A stretch of DNA of 64,000 bases, taken from contig CALHRZ010000025.1 of the NCBI GenBank assembly GCA_938038445.1, forward strand, positions 38,887 to 102,886, in the 5' to 3' direction. The notes under the pieces were generated by a model. The model had not been told where the DNA came from, made no database searches, and worked only from the letters and a program-made list of their open reading frames with translations. The DNA is from an uncultured bacterium (lineage in GTDB: Bacteria; Verrucomicrobiota; Kiritimatiellia; CAIKKV01). Shown piece after piece: positions 1-9,131 of the stretch (the stretch's first letter is position 1; every line of letters starts with the position of its first letter). The position numbers and the translations under genes were made by a program.

Positions 1-3000
1 GTGCGGCACGGTTTTACAATGCTAAGGGGAGGGAATTTTACACTTTGCCGCCTCCCCCGGACTACGATCCATTCGCCTGGCTTTTTCAAAACCATCCTGA
101 ACTGTATGTCGCCGATGCCGATCCAGCCTTGCGTATGGCACAAGAAGCGATATGGGATCCGGCCCGTATTCGGGTGGCATTTGATCTTGTGCCGGCTTCC
201 AACCTTTCCCAATTGTCTGTTGCGTTATCCGGGGAGAGCAAGAGTTTTTCGATGAGCGTGAAGACCCTGGACGGAACGGAAGGGGGCGGTTTGGGTATGT
301 GGATGCTGGATGCGATATCCGAGCTGGCGGTTGTTGGCATTCGACCTACGGAGGAAGGAGTTGCGATTCAGATTGCCTGGCCGGATGGGTTTACGAATCG
401 GTTGGATATTTTTGCCCGGGATGCGCTTGCCGCGACGGGCTGGTATGCGGTTGCGGAAGGGCTGGAAACGGCGGGGACAAATCTTCTGGAGTGGGTGGAC
501 ACTGCGGCGACCGGCCAAGTCCGCCGCTTTTACCGGGTTGGCAATGCGGATTTGGACACTGATCAAGATGGCATTACGGATGCGCGGGAGCGGTTAATTT
601 TCGGGACGGATCCCGAGGGAGTGGACACGGACAACGATGGACTGACCGATTGGGAAGAGCTGAATGTTTACGGGACGAATCCAACGTTGGCGGATACCGA
701 TGACGATCTTCTTCCCGACGGGGCTGAAGTTATGGGATGGGACGCGTGGACTGTGACGATGGGATGGGGGAGCGATTGGCGCGAACCTGGCGCCTCGGCG
801 GTTTGGGTAACCAATTGGAACGGCGGAGAACATCAATACGATTATGTCAACGGGGCCCTTTCCGATCCATTTGGGGCGATGATTCGCTTGGGCGATCAAG
901 TGGTGGAGTCGTTTTGCGTTGGGTCGGACGGGTTTTTGCTGTTAGGCGGGAGCGGAACGGTTCCCGAATCCATAGGCGCTGGGGTCAATCTTCCGCTGCC
1001 GTGGCCGGATTTGAACGGGTTTGTGGCTCCCTTCTGGGACGAGTTGTGGGTTCGGGCGATCTCGGGGGTATGGGTCGAGGTATCGGGAAGCGGTTCAACG
1101 GAACGCATAACGGTGACGTGGCTGGGAGCGGGACTGATGAGCGAGGCGGATCAGCCACAGGGGCTGGATTTTCAGTGTGAATATTCGGCGACAGATGGAT
1201 CATTTACCTATCGCTACCGGGAGGCAGCGGGGTTTGTTTTCCCGACCGAATATGCCCTGTTTACCGTTGGGTTACAGGGGAAAGATAATGCCCATGTGGC
1301 GCGCGTGCTCTTCAATCGGCCCAATATTCTGCTCCCCGGCCATCGGATTCGAATCGAACCGGCGATCACGGATCCCTTGAATCCGGACACAGATGATGAT
1401 GGACTACCCGACGGTTTTGAGAGTTCGTGGGGTTGGGATCCTCTGGTTCCCGCTGATCCCGAGAGCGATTGGGATGGGGACGGTCTATCCCTTATGCTCG
1501 AGATAACGGTCGGGACATCCCCTTGGAATGTGGATACGGATGGAGACGGGTTCACAGACTTGGAAGAATGGTTGATCGGGATGGACCCGCTGGATCCGGA
1601 CGACATTTATGAGGATTACGACGAGGATGGCTTGACCAACTGGCAGGAATGGATGTATGGGGCAGATCCTTGGAATTGGGATGCGGATGGGGACGGCGTG
1701 GGGGATGGTGAGGAAGCGGCACAGGGGAGCGATCCGGCCGATCCATCTGATGGCGGAGAAGCACCGGCGGAAACGGTCGAGATTCAGTTGACCATGGATA
1801 ACGGAGGCTATTGGTTGACGGATCGCGTGCCGGGGACGGTGTTCGGATTTGGGAAACTTCGTTACCGTCAACCGCCCGATGGCGGCAATGATTATAATGT
1901 GTTTCGAGTTGCAAAGGGAAAAGCGTATCAGATGGTTTTATATAGTCAGGAGGGGATGATTCAGCAGCGTCCCCTGAGCGTTAGCATGACCGTGGATGGC
2001 GAGTTTCCTCTACCCATTAGCAATCACGAAGCGTCGGTGGCGGCCGGCGTTTTGATTGAGAATCCGAGGAAGGTTTTGGGTTTTCGAAATTTGAGTGTTT
2101 GCGCATTTGGACCTTTGGATCCGTCTGTGTATGCGACCAACTCGCTGGATCCGGAACGTGTGCCGCCGCTGCCGGAGATTGAACGGGGCAACTGGCGGCT
2201 GATTCGAGCGGATAGCGGGTGGGAGTGGCGTCCGCGTGTGACCATGAAAGCGCGTATTTGCATTGTTCGCCGGGCGTGGAATGCGGTGTGGAGAACTTTT
2301 CCGACCTTCTATGAATGGAAAGAATCCTGGCTGGATTTAGCTTCTATTAACAAATTCTACCGGGTTCTATATGAACTGCTCTTTGGGAAAGGGTCTTATG
2401 CTTCAGTGGCCAAGCCGTTTGTTCTTGAAATTTCGGGGGTAAGGGTTGCCCCTCTCAATACGGTCCTCGAATTCACGGCCCGTATCCTGCCGGAACACGA
2501 GGGATATTTCTCGTGGCATACCTATCCTCCGGTGTTTCCGGTCGATTACGATAATTCCAATGCCACCCTTCGATTGAAGGGAAACACATGGCTGTACTGT
2601 TCATTTTATGCTTATACCAACTGCCACACGCCGGTTATTTCCAATCGGGTGGCGGTCTCGGTTCTTCACCACGACTGTTCGATAGGGGAATTCGAGACTC
2701 AGGTGCCGGCGTGGTTGATGGCCAACTGGAACGACAGCAACTTGAACGGGGTGCGAGACGCTCTGGAAACGCCGATACCTCCCGGCGATCCAGATGCCAA
2801 AATGGTCTATATCCAATGGAGGCGGACGAATGAGCTCCAGTGTTGTCGGTATTTTGTTCCCAATCCCCGCATGACGATCCGATTGGAGGATTACGGCTGG
2901 TTGGCCTATTCCAATCCTCAAGTGTGGATCTGGAACACGAATTTGACGGAGGGCTACACACTGCCGACCAATGTGCCTGCCGATTCGGGGCCTTGGGTCT

Positions 3001-3986
3001 TCTCCTTGGAGTGCTGTCAGATTCATCCGATGGGAGGGGGGGTCGTTGATCTGAAGTTGGAGGTCAAAGCAGATCCAGTGGCGGGCGAACAGAGGAGTAT
3101 GGAGCAGACGATTCCCATCCGGCTTTGTGGTGCCGATATTTACGAGCCCGTTGGGGACGTCCGGATTCCCGTACGGGCGACCAATCTTTTTATTTTGGAC
3201 GGCCAGGACGGTCCATGCCGTTACGACTGGCAGGCCGTGGATGGGGCAGCGCCAGGCATGACGGCTTTGCGGCCCGTCAGTGGGGTGATTTATCCGGTGC
3301 CGCGGCTCACCTTGCAATGGACGATATCCGACGGATGCGGGAGCTTTGATTTCCCCCAGGAAGAAGTCCCTTGGCATATATCGGAAGCGTTGCCTTCGCC
3401 GCCCTCTTCCCGTGACGGGGTTTTGAGGATCGAAGGATGGGCCAGCGAAACGGCATTGGTTGCGGTGGCGGAGCGCGGCATACGGATTTACGATGATCAT
3501 CTGAGGCGGGACATGGAGAATTTCACACCGGAATATCTTTCCCCCTTCCATTGCTGGCATGGGATTATGGCGGGAAGCACAGGAGCCCTGCGCTTTACGG
3601 CTTTTGATGCCGCGCGTCATGCGTATGAGGGCAAACGTGCTTCGACCAATGAAGATCCGTTCTGGCTCTCATGGTCCAATCCCGTATCGGTCTTGGTCAC
3701 GAATGCGGGTTATGAGGTTCCGGAATGGGACACTCTCAATCGCGGCGATTTGATCGTCTATCGGCGGGGTTCGACCAATATCCATGTTCAGACCTGCACG
3801 GGAAATGGAGATGAAACTTGGGGAGCCGATAACGCGCCGCGGCTTTGGGACGCTCAGTTGCAGATGTACACCAATCAGTATGGCCTTTTTGTCACCGCGC
3901 CGGCGGGCATTCATTATCAGCAGGCCTGTCCGGATCTGTTTCCCGTTGAAATACGACTCTACAAAAAACCGCTGCCCGGCGAATGA
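1..3986 (+). CDS. Large secreted protein with thrombospondin type 3 repeats (5' end outside window)
   Basis: The reading frame is open from base 3 to the TGA at 3984-3986, so the true start lies upstream and about 1,327 residues are visible. Two clusters of Asp-rich calcium-binding repeats of the TSP3 type (pattern DTDxDGLxD) lie at about 546-730 and 1381-1760. Between them (about 780-1365) is a beta-sandwich-like segment with 'SDGFLLLGG' and 'APFWDEL', resembling the NIDO-like domains found with TSP3 repeats in PVC proteins. The remaining 2.2 kb gives Cys- and Trp-containing sequence I cannot assign. The C-terminus ends 'YKKPLPGE', with no PEP-CTERM, LPXTG or obvious type IX sorting tail. 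Extracellular location is inferred from the repeats. Function unknown; adhesion or a structural surface role is possible. Confidence 0.75.
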   Translation, partial: AARFYNAKGREFYTLPPPPDYDPFAWLFQNHPELYVADADPALRMAQEAIWDPARIRVAFDLVPASNLSQLSVALSGESKSFSMSVKTLDGTEGGGLGMWMLDAISELAVVGIRPTEEGVAIQIAWPDGFTNRLDIFARDALAATGWYAVAEGLETAGTNLLEWVDTAATGQVRRFYRVGNADLDTDQDGITDARERLIFGTDPEGVDTDNDGLTDWEELNVYGTNPTLADTDDDLLPDGAEVMGWDAWTVTMGWGSDWREPGASAVWVTNWNGGEHQYDYVNGALSDPFGAMIRLGDQVVESFCVGSDGFLLLGGSGTVPESIGAGVNLPLPWPDLNGFVAPFWDELWVRAISGVWVEVSGSGSTERITVTWLGAGLMSEADQPQGLDFQCEYSATDGSFTYRYREAAGFVFPTEYALFTVGLQGKDNAHVARVLFNRPNILLPGHRIRIEPAITDPLNPDTDDDGLPDGFESSWGWDPLVPADPESDWDGDGLSLMLEITVGTSPWNVDTDGDGFTDLEEWLIGMDPLDPDDIYEDYDEDGLTNWQEWMYGADPWNWDADGDGVGDGEEAAQGSDPADPSDGGEAPAETVEIQLTMDNGGYWLTDRVPGTVFGFGKLRYRQPPDGGNDYNVFRVAKGKAYQMVLYSQEGMIQQRPLSVSMTVDGEFPLPISNHEASVAAGVLIENPRKVLGFRNLSVCAFGPLDPSVYATNSLDPERVPPLPEIERGNWRLIRADSGWEWRPRVTMKARICIVRRAWNAVWRTFPTFYEWKESWLDLASINKFYRVLYELLFGKGSYASVAKPFVLEISGVRVAPLNTVLEFTARILPEHEGYFSWHTYPPVFPVDYDNSNATLRLKGNTWLYCSFYAYTNCHTPVISNRVAVSVLHHDCSIGEFETQVPAWLMANWNDSNLNGVRDALETPIPPGDPDAKMVYIQWRRTNELQCCRYFVPNPRMTIRLEDYGWLAYSNPQVWIWNTNLTEGYTLPTNVPADSGPWVFSLECCQIHPMGGGVVDLKLEVKADPVAGEQRSMEQTIPIRLCGADIYEPVGDVRIPVRATNLFILDGQDGPCRYDWQAVDGAAPGMTALRPVSGVIYPVPRLTLQWTISDGCGSFDFPQEEVPWHISEALPSPPSSRDGVLRIEGWASETALVAVAERGIRIYDDHLRRDMENFTPEYLSPFHCWHGIMAGSTGALRFTAFDAARHAYEGKRASTNEDPFWLSWSNPVSVLVTNAGYEVPEWDTLNRGDLIVYRRGSTNIHVQTCTGNGDETWGADNAPRLWDAQLQMYTNQYGLFVTAPAGIHYQQACPDLFPVEIRLYKKPLPGE

Positions 3987-4001
3987 CGCCAGGAAGTGCT
4001 C

Positions 4002-4727
4002 ATGGATTTGCGGTTTGATCGTCTGCGTCCCCTTCTGGGAGAACAGGCTCTTGGACGTCTGGCGCATTCCCACGGGATGGTGGTCGGGTTGGGTGGGGTC
4101 GGTTCCTGGGCGGCGGAAAGTCTTGCCCGTACCGGTATCGGGCGGTTGACGCTGGTGGATCCCGATAAAGTCTGTCGAACGAATTTCAACCGACAGATTC
4201 AGGCGACAGGGGGGACAGAGGGGAGACCGAAGGCAGAAGTCATGGTGGAACGGCTTCTGTTGATCAATCCTGCTTTGAAAGCTGAGGGGCGCATCCTGTC
4301 GTATAACCGTCATACGAGCGATCGGTTACTCAGCGAACGGCCGGATGTGGTGGTGGATGCCATAGACGTGCTATCGCCCAAGTGTCATTTGCTCGCATCC
4401 TGCCGGGCAGCGGGTATTCCTGTGGTATGTTCCACCGGATCGGCCGGGCGTCTTGATCCCGCGCATATTCGCCTGGGGGATCTTGCGGAAACAGATGTGG
4501 ACCCTTTGGCCCGAATGGTGCGCAAAGTGCTCCGACGACGGTTCAATTTCCCGCGCGAAGGGGAAGGACTTTTCGGCATTCCGGCGGTGTTTTCCACGGA
4601 GATTCCTCGCGAGGGCATCGCGCCGCGGGGCACCGTATCCTTTGTCACAGGAGTATTCGGATTCTTTTGCGCAGCCCTTGCAGTGCGCTTGATTTTGCAA
4701 GGGGCGGGGGATTGGCCAGCGGGGTGA
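4002..4727 (+). CDS. tcdA: tRNA threonylcarbamoyladenosine dehydratase (TcdA/CsdL), ThiF/E1 family
   Basis: This is a 241-residue ThiF-type E1-like enzyme. In the known family it uses ATP to cyclise t6A37 of ANN-decoding tRNAs to ct6A. Visible are the nucleotide-binding glycine motif 'GLGGVGSWAAE' near the N-terminus, the following 'VDPDKVCRTNFNRQ' typical of E1 enzymes, and a C-terminal 'GTVSFVTGVFGFFCA' segment characteristic of TcdA. ATG 4002 is preferred to GTG 3996 because AGGAA at 3991-3995 is correctly spaced for it. It follows the large secreted protein by 15 bases and may be co-transcribed. Its TGA abuts the stop of the convergent gene exactly. Confidence 0.9.
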   Translation: MDLRFDRLRPLLGEQALGRLAHSHGMVVGLGGVGSWAAESLARTGIGRLTLVDPDKVCRTNFNRQIQATGGTEGRPKAEVMVERLLLINPALKAEGRILSYNRHTSDRLLSERPDVVVDAIDVLSPKCHLLASCRAAGIPVVCSTGSAGRLDPAHIRLGDLAETDVDPLARMVRKVLRRRFNFPREGEGLFGIPAVFSTEIPREGIAPRGTVSFVTGVFGFFCAALAVRLILQGAGDWPAG

Positions 4728-5975
4728 TCAGGCATTGTGTTCGGCAGCCGCGATGGCCAGGCGCGTCCATTCGTGGAGCCGTCGCGGATGACCGGCGAGC
4801 GTTTGAAGTTCCCTCAACACGATTTGATAGGGCCGTCCCTTCATTTTTCGGGTGGCGATATCGAGGGAATGACGTACAGGATCGAGCGTATCGGGAAAAA
4901 CAACGTCGGATGCTTTCTGTCTCCACATGAGGGTGAGGGTGGCAGGCGCTTTGGCGAGGAGACGGTCCAAATCAGTCCAGGCGCTGCAGACAAAAATGCG
5001 CAGATTGGGGAGTGACAAGACATCGTCCATTTTATGGGTGAGGCTTTCGCAACAGCCGTAGGCAACTCGGCCAAAGGGCGCGAAGAGTTCCCGCTGGTAG
5101 TCAAAGCAAAATTCCCGCCACATATCGGGAGAGACCTGATCGTACTCTTGGCTGTTGGCTGCGCACCACAGATTGGCCAGGGATAAGCTGCCGTTCGGGC
5201 GAGGCGGCGGGCCGAATGGTTCGCAGAGGGTCATTTCATGCTCGTCGTTCGGGGTCAGCAACCCTTCCGATTCCAGCCATGCATTACTCGACCGAACGGC
5301 ATCCGTAACGTGTCGGGTTACGGCGTGAACAAAGGGAGGGTCTTCCGCCATGGCGAGCATCATTTCCGTCAAGCCCATCAGGTCGGCGACCGTTGTTCCG
5401 ATTGTAGCGGACAGGAGGAGGCCGAAAGGGCTTCCGGTCACTGCACGAACGGGCATGATATCCTTCAGGATTTCGGCGGTTTCCGCGAGCGCCAGTTCCG
5501 TTTCGTCTTTCCGATAAAGGAAATGGGGGGTTTGAAGCTTTTGAAGATCGGCCGGTGATTTGATGGGCGGATCGTAGGTCCAGGCTCCGCCCGGAGTCTG
5601 GGACGTTGTATGGCGGATTTCAACCCCCCAACGGTTAGGGGGGTCGCAGGCGAATAGGCGGGGCACTTCGAACCAGGGAGTGATAATCGTGTCGTCCCCG
5701 ATATCGGCTTTGATCAGAAGCTGGCGGAAATACCGCTCCATGGCCCGCAGCCGTGGATGCCGGCAATCCAGGGAGGATTCTGGAAGGAGTTCTTGCCAGC
5801 AACCGACGGGTCTGCACCAGACGGGAGCCCGATCGGGAAGGCGTCCTTCGTTTACGGCGCGCCAGCGATTTAGGATCGCTGTCATGCGGGGGGTTTTAGC
5901 GAGGTTTGCGACTTGTTCGGCCAGTCGGCGGAGGGTGGAGAGTTCCGATGAGGGGAAAACGGATGAGGGGTTCAT
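4728..5975 (-). CDS. Uroporphyrinogen decarboxylase-like (UROD/MtaA superfamily) protein
   Basis: The 415-residue protein resembles the UROD-like family that is expanded in PVC and other anaerobes. It has the barrel-type pattern with 'TGSPFGLLLSATIGTT', 'YGCCESLTHKMDDVLSLPNLRIFVCS' (shown in parts) and a C-terminal 'RELQTLAGHPRRLHEWTRLA'. Members include true heme-pathway UroD but more often corrinoid or methyl-transfer-related proteins of unknown substrate. No other heme genes are nearby, so a UroD role is unlikely. The start ATG overlaps the stop of the glutathione peroxidase gene as ATGA, making it the last gene of a minus-strand operon with the DUF4838 gene. A single Gly-Cys-Cys-Glu stretch could bind metal, but this is inference. 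Confidence 0.7.
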   Translation of the reverse strand: MNPSSVFPSSELSTLRRLAEQVANLAKTPRMTAILNRWRAVNEGRLPDRAPVWCRPVGCWQELLPESSLDCRHPRLRAMERYFRQLLIKADIGDDTIITPWFEVPRLFACDPPNRWGVEIRHTTSQTPGGAWTYDPPIKSPADLQKLQTPHFLYRKDETELALAETAEILKDIMPVRAVTGSPFGLLLSATIGTTVADLMGLTEMMLAMAEDPPFVHAVTRHVTDAVRSSNAWLESEGLLTPNDEHEMTLCEPFGPPPRPNGSLSLANLWCAANSQEYDQVSPDMWREFCFDYQRELFAPFGRVAYGCCESLTHKMDDVLSLPNLRIFVCSAWTDLDRLLAKAPATLTLMWRQKASDVVFPDTLDPVRHSLDIATRKMKGRPYQIVLRELQTLAGHPRRLHEWTRLAIAAAEHNA

Positions 5976-6568
5976 TGCGTGAGGGGGGAGGGATTCGTCA
6001 GGGGTTCAGAAAGAGCTGTTTCGATTGCTTGGATCAGGGCGGGATGGTCGGGCGATGTGCGGGAACCGAAGCGGGCCAAAACGGAACCGCGTCGCCCGAT
6101 CAAAAACTTATTGAAGTTCCACGTGATGGAGCCGGAGTGATTGGGATTAGTTTCTTTGGAGGTCAAGAACGCGTAAAGGGGGTGAATGTCGCTTCCTTTG
6201 ACGGAAATTTTCGCGAACAGGGGAAAGGAAATCTGAAAGCGACGGCTGCAGAACTCTTGGATCTCCGTATTCGTTCCCGGCTCCTGGTTGAGGAAGTTAT
6301 TGGCGGGGAATGCGAGAACGGTAAACCCGCGGGCTTTATAACGTCGGTACAGAGATTCGAGACCGGCATACTGGCTCGTGAATCCGCAACGGCTGGCGGT
6401 GTTGACGATCAGAAGGACCTGCCCGCGATATTGGGCAAGCGATACGGGTTTTTCCTCGATGTCGAGAACGGTGAAATCATAGATTGTTTTCATAGGGGAA
6501 ATGTCCTCAGCTGAATGCAAACTCATTGCGCACGATAAGAAAAGGGAAAAACAGATTCGTCTGTTCAT
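5972..6568 (-). CDS. Glutathione peroxidase family protein (Cys type), exported
   Basis: The 198-residue thiol peroxidase reduces peroxides with a catalytic Cys. Residues 1-20 ('MNRRICFSLFLSCAMSLHSA') form a signal peptide, so I chose the ATG at 6568, five bases after the upstream stop, over more distal in-frame starts. Family motifs are 'NTASRCGFTSQYAGLE' (Cys61 in place of selenocysteine), 'FPANNFLNQEPG' and 'WNFNKFL' (Trp150, Asn151). The usual tetrad Gln of 'FPCNQF' is replaced by Asn91. It sits between the DUF4838 gene and the UROD-like gene with 4-base couplings, so it is probably co-expressed with them. Periplasmic action is inferred from the signal peptide. Confidence 0.85.
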   Translation of the reverse strand: MNRRICFSLFLSCAMSLHSAEDISPMKTIYDFTVLDIEEKPVSLAQYRGQVLLIVNTASRCGFTSQYAGLESLYRRYKARGFTVLAFPANNFLNQEPGTNTEIQEFCSRRFQISFPLFAKISVKGSDIHPLYAFLTSKETNPNHSGSITWNFNKFLIGRRGSVLARFGSRTSPDHPALIQAIETALSEPLTNPSPLTQ

Positions 6569-6572
6569 TGGA

Positions 6573-9131
6573 TCAAGGGGAGGTGCGATCCCGCTCCACG
6601 ATTTCCCGAGGGAGCAGCAGTTCTTCTGCGGAACGCGCGAGGCAGGGAGGGACCGTGGCGAGCAGGCGGAGCCCGTGGGTATTTTCAAATTTCCAGAGTC
6701 GGCCATCCTGTCCAGGGGGAACGGCGGTATGGAACCAACCGTCCTCGAGTGTGGAAAAGTCGAGATGAACATGCCCATCGGCGTCCTTTAACACTCCCGA
6801 GATACGGGGGGCCCAGTTTGCGATACGTTGGGCCCAGCCTCCGACAAGGGTTGTTCCTTTCGGCACATAGAAAAAGAGGGTCCATGGACCGCGAAAGTGG
6901 TTGCCGGTTCCCGGCGTGTCCAGACCGGAAGGAAGGGAGACGGGCATGCCGGCGGGGAATTGGATTCGGGTGTAATCGCCGCCGTCGGTGATTTCGAGGC
7001 GGTGGAGCCCTGTATACGGCGTGCGCAGACAAATGGCACGGGTTTGCCCGTCGGGCTTTGCTTCATTGCTTTCTGCCACGGGCAGGAGGGTAACCTCCTG
7101 AGGGGAGAAGAGACGGATTCGGTGAGGGCGGAGATCCCAGACTTTCTGAACCGTTACGGTAAGCACAATGTTGGTGGGGGCTCTCGGGACCCAGAGGTAC
7201 CAGGTCTGAAGGTCTTGGGGGACGGTTGGGAACGAACCGGTTGGCACGGCGGGAAGACATAAGGGAGCGGCCGGGATAAGGTCTTCGCCGAAGGGGATGG
7301 GGGCGAAAGGAACCTCTTGGATGGGATTGGAGGCGATGCCTTTTTGGAGAATGACAACAATCTCTTCTTCCGGGAATGGGCGATCGTCTTTGAGGGGATG
7401 GTTCGGATCAAGGGCGGCTTTTTGGCTGGCCAATCGGGCCCAAAGACCGTAGGCATGGATCATCATTGTCTTTCGGATCCGGTATATGAAGGCCAGGAGA
7501 CGATCCCGGGCTTCTTCCTTTGCGTTTCCGACAGCGCTTTGATAATCGTGAAAGAATTCCACATACCGGGTGTAGAGGATAAGGTGATCAATTCGCTGCC
7601 GGGCATCCGGCTGATCTGTCGCTCGTTGTCGAGCCTCGTGGAGCGCCCGATACATCCGACCGGTTAGGTCGCGAGGGGAGCGGCGGGTTTTATCCACGGT
7701 GATCAATTCGTAGAAGGACCGCATAGGAGGTTCGGCAGGGCCAAAGGCACGGGCAAGAAAATCATCAATCCAGAACTGAACCCGATCCGCTTCGTCAAGG
7801 TTCCACATGACCCGGGCTGCGATATAGTAACCCAAGCCGTAAGGGCCCCAGGCATCCCCCGCTTCGCAATCGATAAAGCGGGCACCTTTTTGGTAATAGC
7901 GGACGAGGGAATTCGCGGCGGCGAAAGGACTTGAAACGCGTGAACGTCCCGGCAGGTTCCAGTCCCAGTCTACGACTGAGTAGTAATCGTAGATTCCCAT
8001 GGCGGCGCCTTGTTGTTGCCACCCTGCGAGAATTTGGTCCAGCGTATAGCCGCCGGTAATGAACGCAGTGGTGGCGGAGACAATCACGTTGGAATGGACA
8101 CGGAGGGAAGGAGGTGGCGCATGTCGGTTATACGCGTACATTCCGACGTATTTAGGCCCGAGTCTGAGGGAGTTGGCGGCTTCGGCGGCGATATTGGCCA
8201 GGGTCAATGCGCGATCGCTTGGGGTTCCAATGGCCGCGCAATCTGGGCATTCACACCAGCCACTGCCATCGCTGGGGTCGAGCGAGATGGAATCCAGGTC
8301 CGGGCGATCGGTGAATCGTTTGATCGCATAGCGGCGGATCAAGTCACGAAGGCCGGGATTTCCCACGCAGAACTTGGCATCCCCACCTTGCTTTCTTTGC
8401 CCCCCCAACAATGCGAAATATTCGGGGTGGTCATTGAATTCAGAACGAAAGACGTTGACGATGGACTCGTAGGAATGTCCGCTATTCAGGTCGAATCCCT
8501 TAGCCATCCGGTTCCGAGCGCACCACTCGGCGTAGGGGGTGTTGTTGTAACCCCAAAGCCCCCAGTTGTACCAGATCCGGCGGGCGTAATATGCAGGGGA
8601 TTGACGGGTGTCCACCGCAATCTGGAGTACCGGAAGGTGGGGGATGAGTTCCCAGATTGGCCCCGGAAAAAATTGTCGGTATCCGAAACGGTCCAAGAGG
8701 TCCCAGACGGCGTGTTCTACAGCAAGATCAGTTGCTCCGAGAAGGAGAAGTCCTTCTGGGGTGGAGCGGAGAATGTAGGTTTCCCTGTTAAACGGGCTGA
8801 GATCAAAGGTGGGCTGGTTTTCAAGGAGGGGAAAGGACTCAGGCTGACCAACCAGGATTCCGCGAGGGCCGCTTCCTTCTTGCAAAGAGAAGGGGGCATT
8901 AGAAATACGGGAAAGATACTGGAGCAGAGTAGACGCTGCGGCCCGAACGCGGGGCGAAGCATTTGTTCCGACGACAATGGGGAGTTGAGATTGGCCATTG
9001 GAAGCCAGAAGAACGGCGGGCGGCGAGGAAGAGGACGGTGAGCAAAGACTCCCAACGGGTGAAGTCAATGCCCCGCACAGACCGGTTGCCATCAAAAAGA
9101 GGAGAGGGATCTTCCGGAGATGGAAAATCAT
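6573..9131 (-). CDS. DUF4838 domain protein, exported, putative glycan-active
   Basis: The 852-residue protein has a hydrophobic N-terminal signal peptide (about residues 5-25). Next comes an alpha/beta domain like the N-terminus of GH67/GH20 enzymes (about 45-175, with 'LLLGATDLAVEHAVWDLLDR'), then the DUF4838 barrel with 'WYNWGLWGY' and the conserved Cys cluster 'CECPDC' at 293-298 after 'SLDPSDG'. The last 200 residues are beta-rich. DUF4838 proteins are common in Bacteroidota/PVC glycan loci; their catalytic role is not settled. A paralogue with the same architecture lies at 18178-20754. The start ATG overlaps the stop of the archaemetzincin-like gene (ATGA). It may act on uronic-acid-containing polysaccharide, given the neighbouring heparinase-like gene; that is inference. 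Confidence 0.8.
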   Translation of the reverse strand: MIFHLRKIPLLFLMATGLCGALTSPVGSLCSPSSSSPPAVLLASNGQSQLPIVVGTNASPRVRAAASTLLQYLSRISNAPFSLQEGSGPRGILVGQPESFPLLENQPTFDLSPFNRETYILRSTPEGLLLLGATDLAVEHAVWDLLDRFGYRQFFPGPIWELIPHLPVLQIAVDTRQSPAYYARRIWYNWGLWGYNNTPYAEWCARNRMAKGFDLNSGHSYESIVNVFRSEFNDHPEYFALLGGQRKQGGDAKFCVGNPGLRDLIRRYAIKRFTDRPDLDSISLDPSDGSGWCECPDCAAIGTPSDRALTLANIAAEAANSLRLGPKYVGMYAYNRHAPPPSLRVHSNVIVSATTAFITGGYTLDQILAGWQQQGAAMGIYDYYSVVDWDWNLPGRSRVSSPFAAANSLVRYYQKGARFIDCEAGDAWGPYGLGYYIAARVMWNLDEADRVQFWIDDFLARAFGPAEPPMRSFYELITVDKTRRSPRDLTGRMYRALHEARQRATDQPDARQRIDHLILYTRYVEFFHDYQSAVGNAKEEARDRLLAFIYRIRKTMMIHAYGLWARLASQKAALDPNHPLKDDRPFPEEEIVVILQKGIASNPIQEVPFAPIPFGEDLIPAAPLCLPAVPTGSFPTVPQDLQTWYLWVPRAPTNIVLTVTVQKVWDLRPHRIRLFSPQEVTLLPVAESNEAKPDGQTRAICLRTPYTGLHRLEITDGGDYTRIQFPAGMPVSLPSGLDTPGTGNHFRGPWTLFFYVPKGTTLVGGWAQRIANWAPRISGVLKDADGHVHLDFSTLEDGWFHTAVPPGQDGRLWKFENTHGLRLLATVPPCLARSAEELLLPREIVERDRTSP

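Noticed and set aside
1381..1760. DNA-level tandem repeat in the Asp-rich region
   Set aside because: Repetition is at protein level (TSP3 repeats); the nucleotide copies differ.
2601..3620. Long minus-strand open frame (339 codons)
   Set aside because: Antisense to the TSP3-repeat protein; no recognisable domain and atypical composition.
8010..9041. Plus-strand open frame (343 codons)
   Set aside because: Antisense to the DUF4838 gene, which has clear motifs; a shadow of GC-rich coding.
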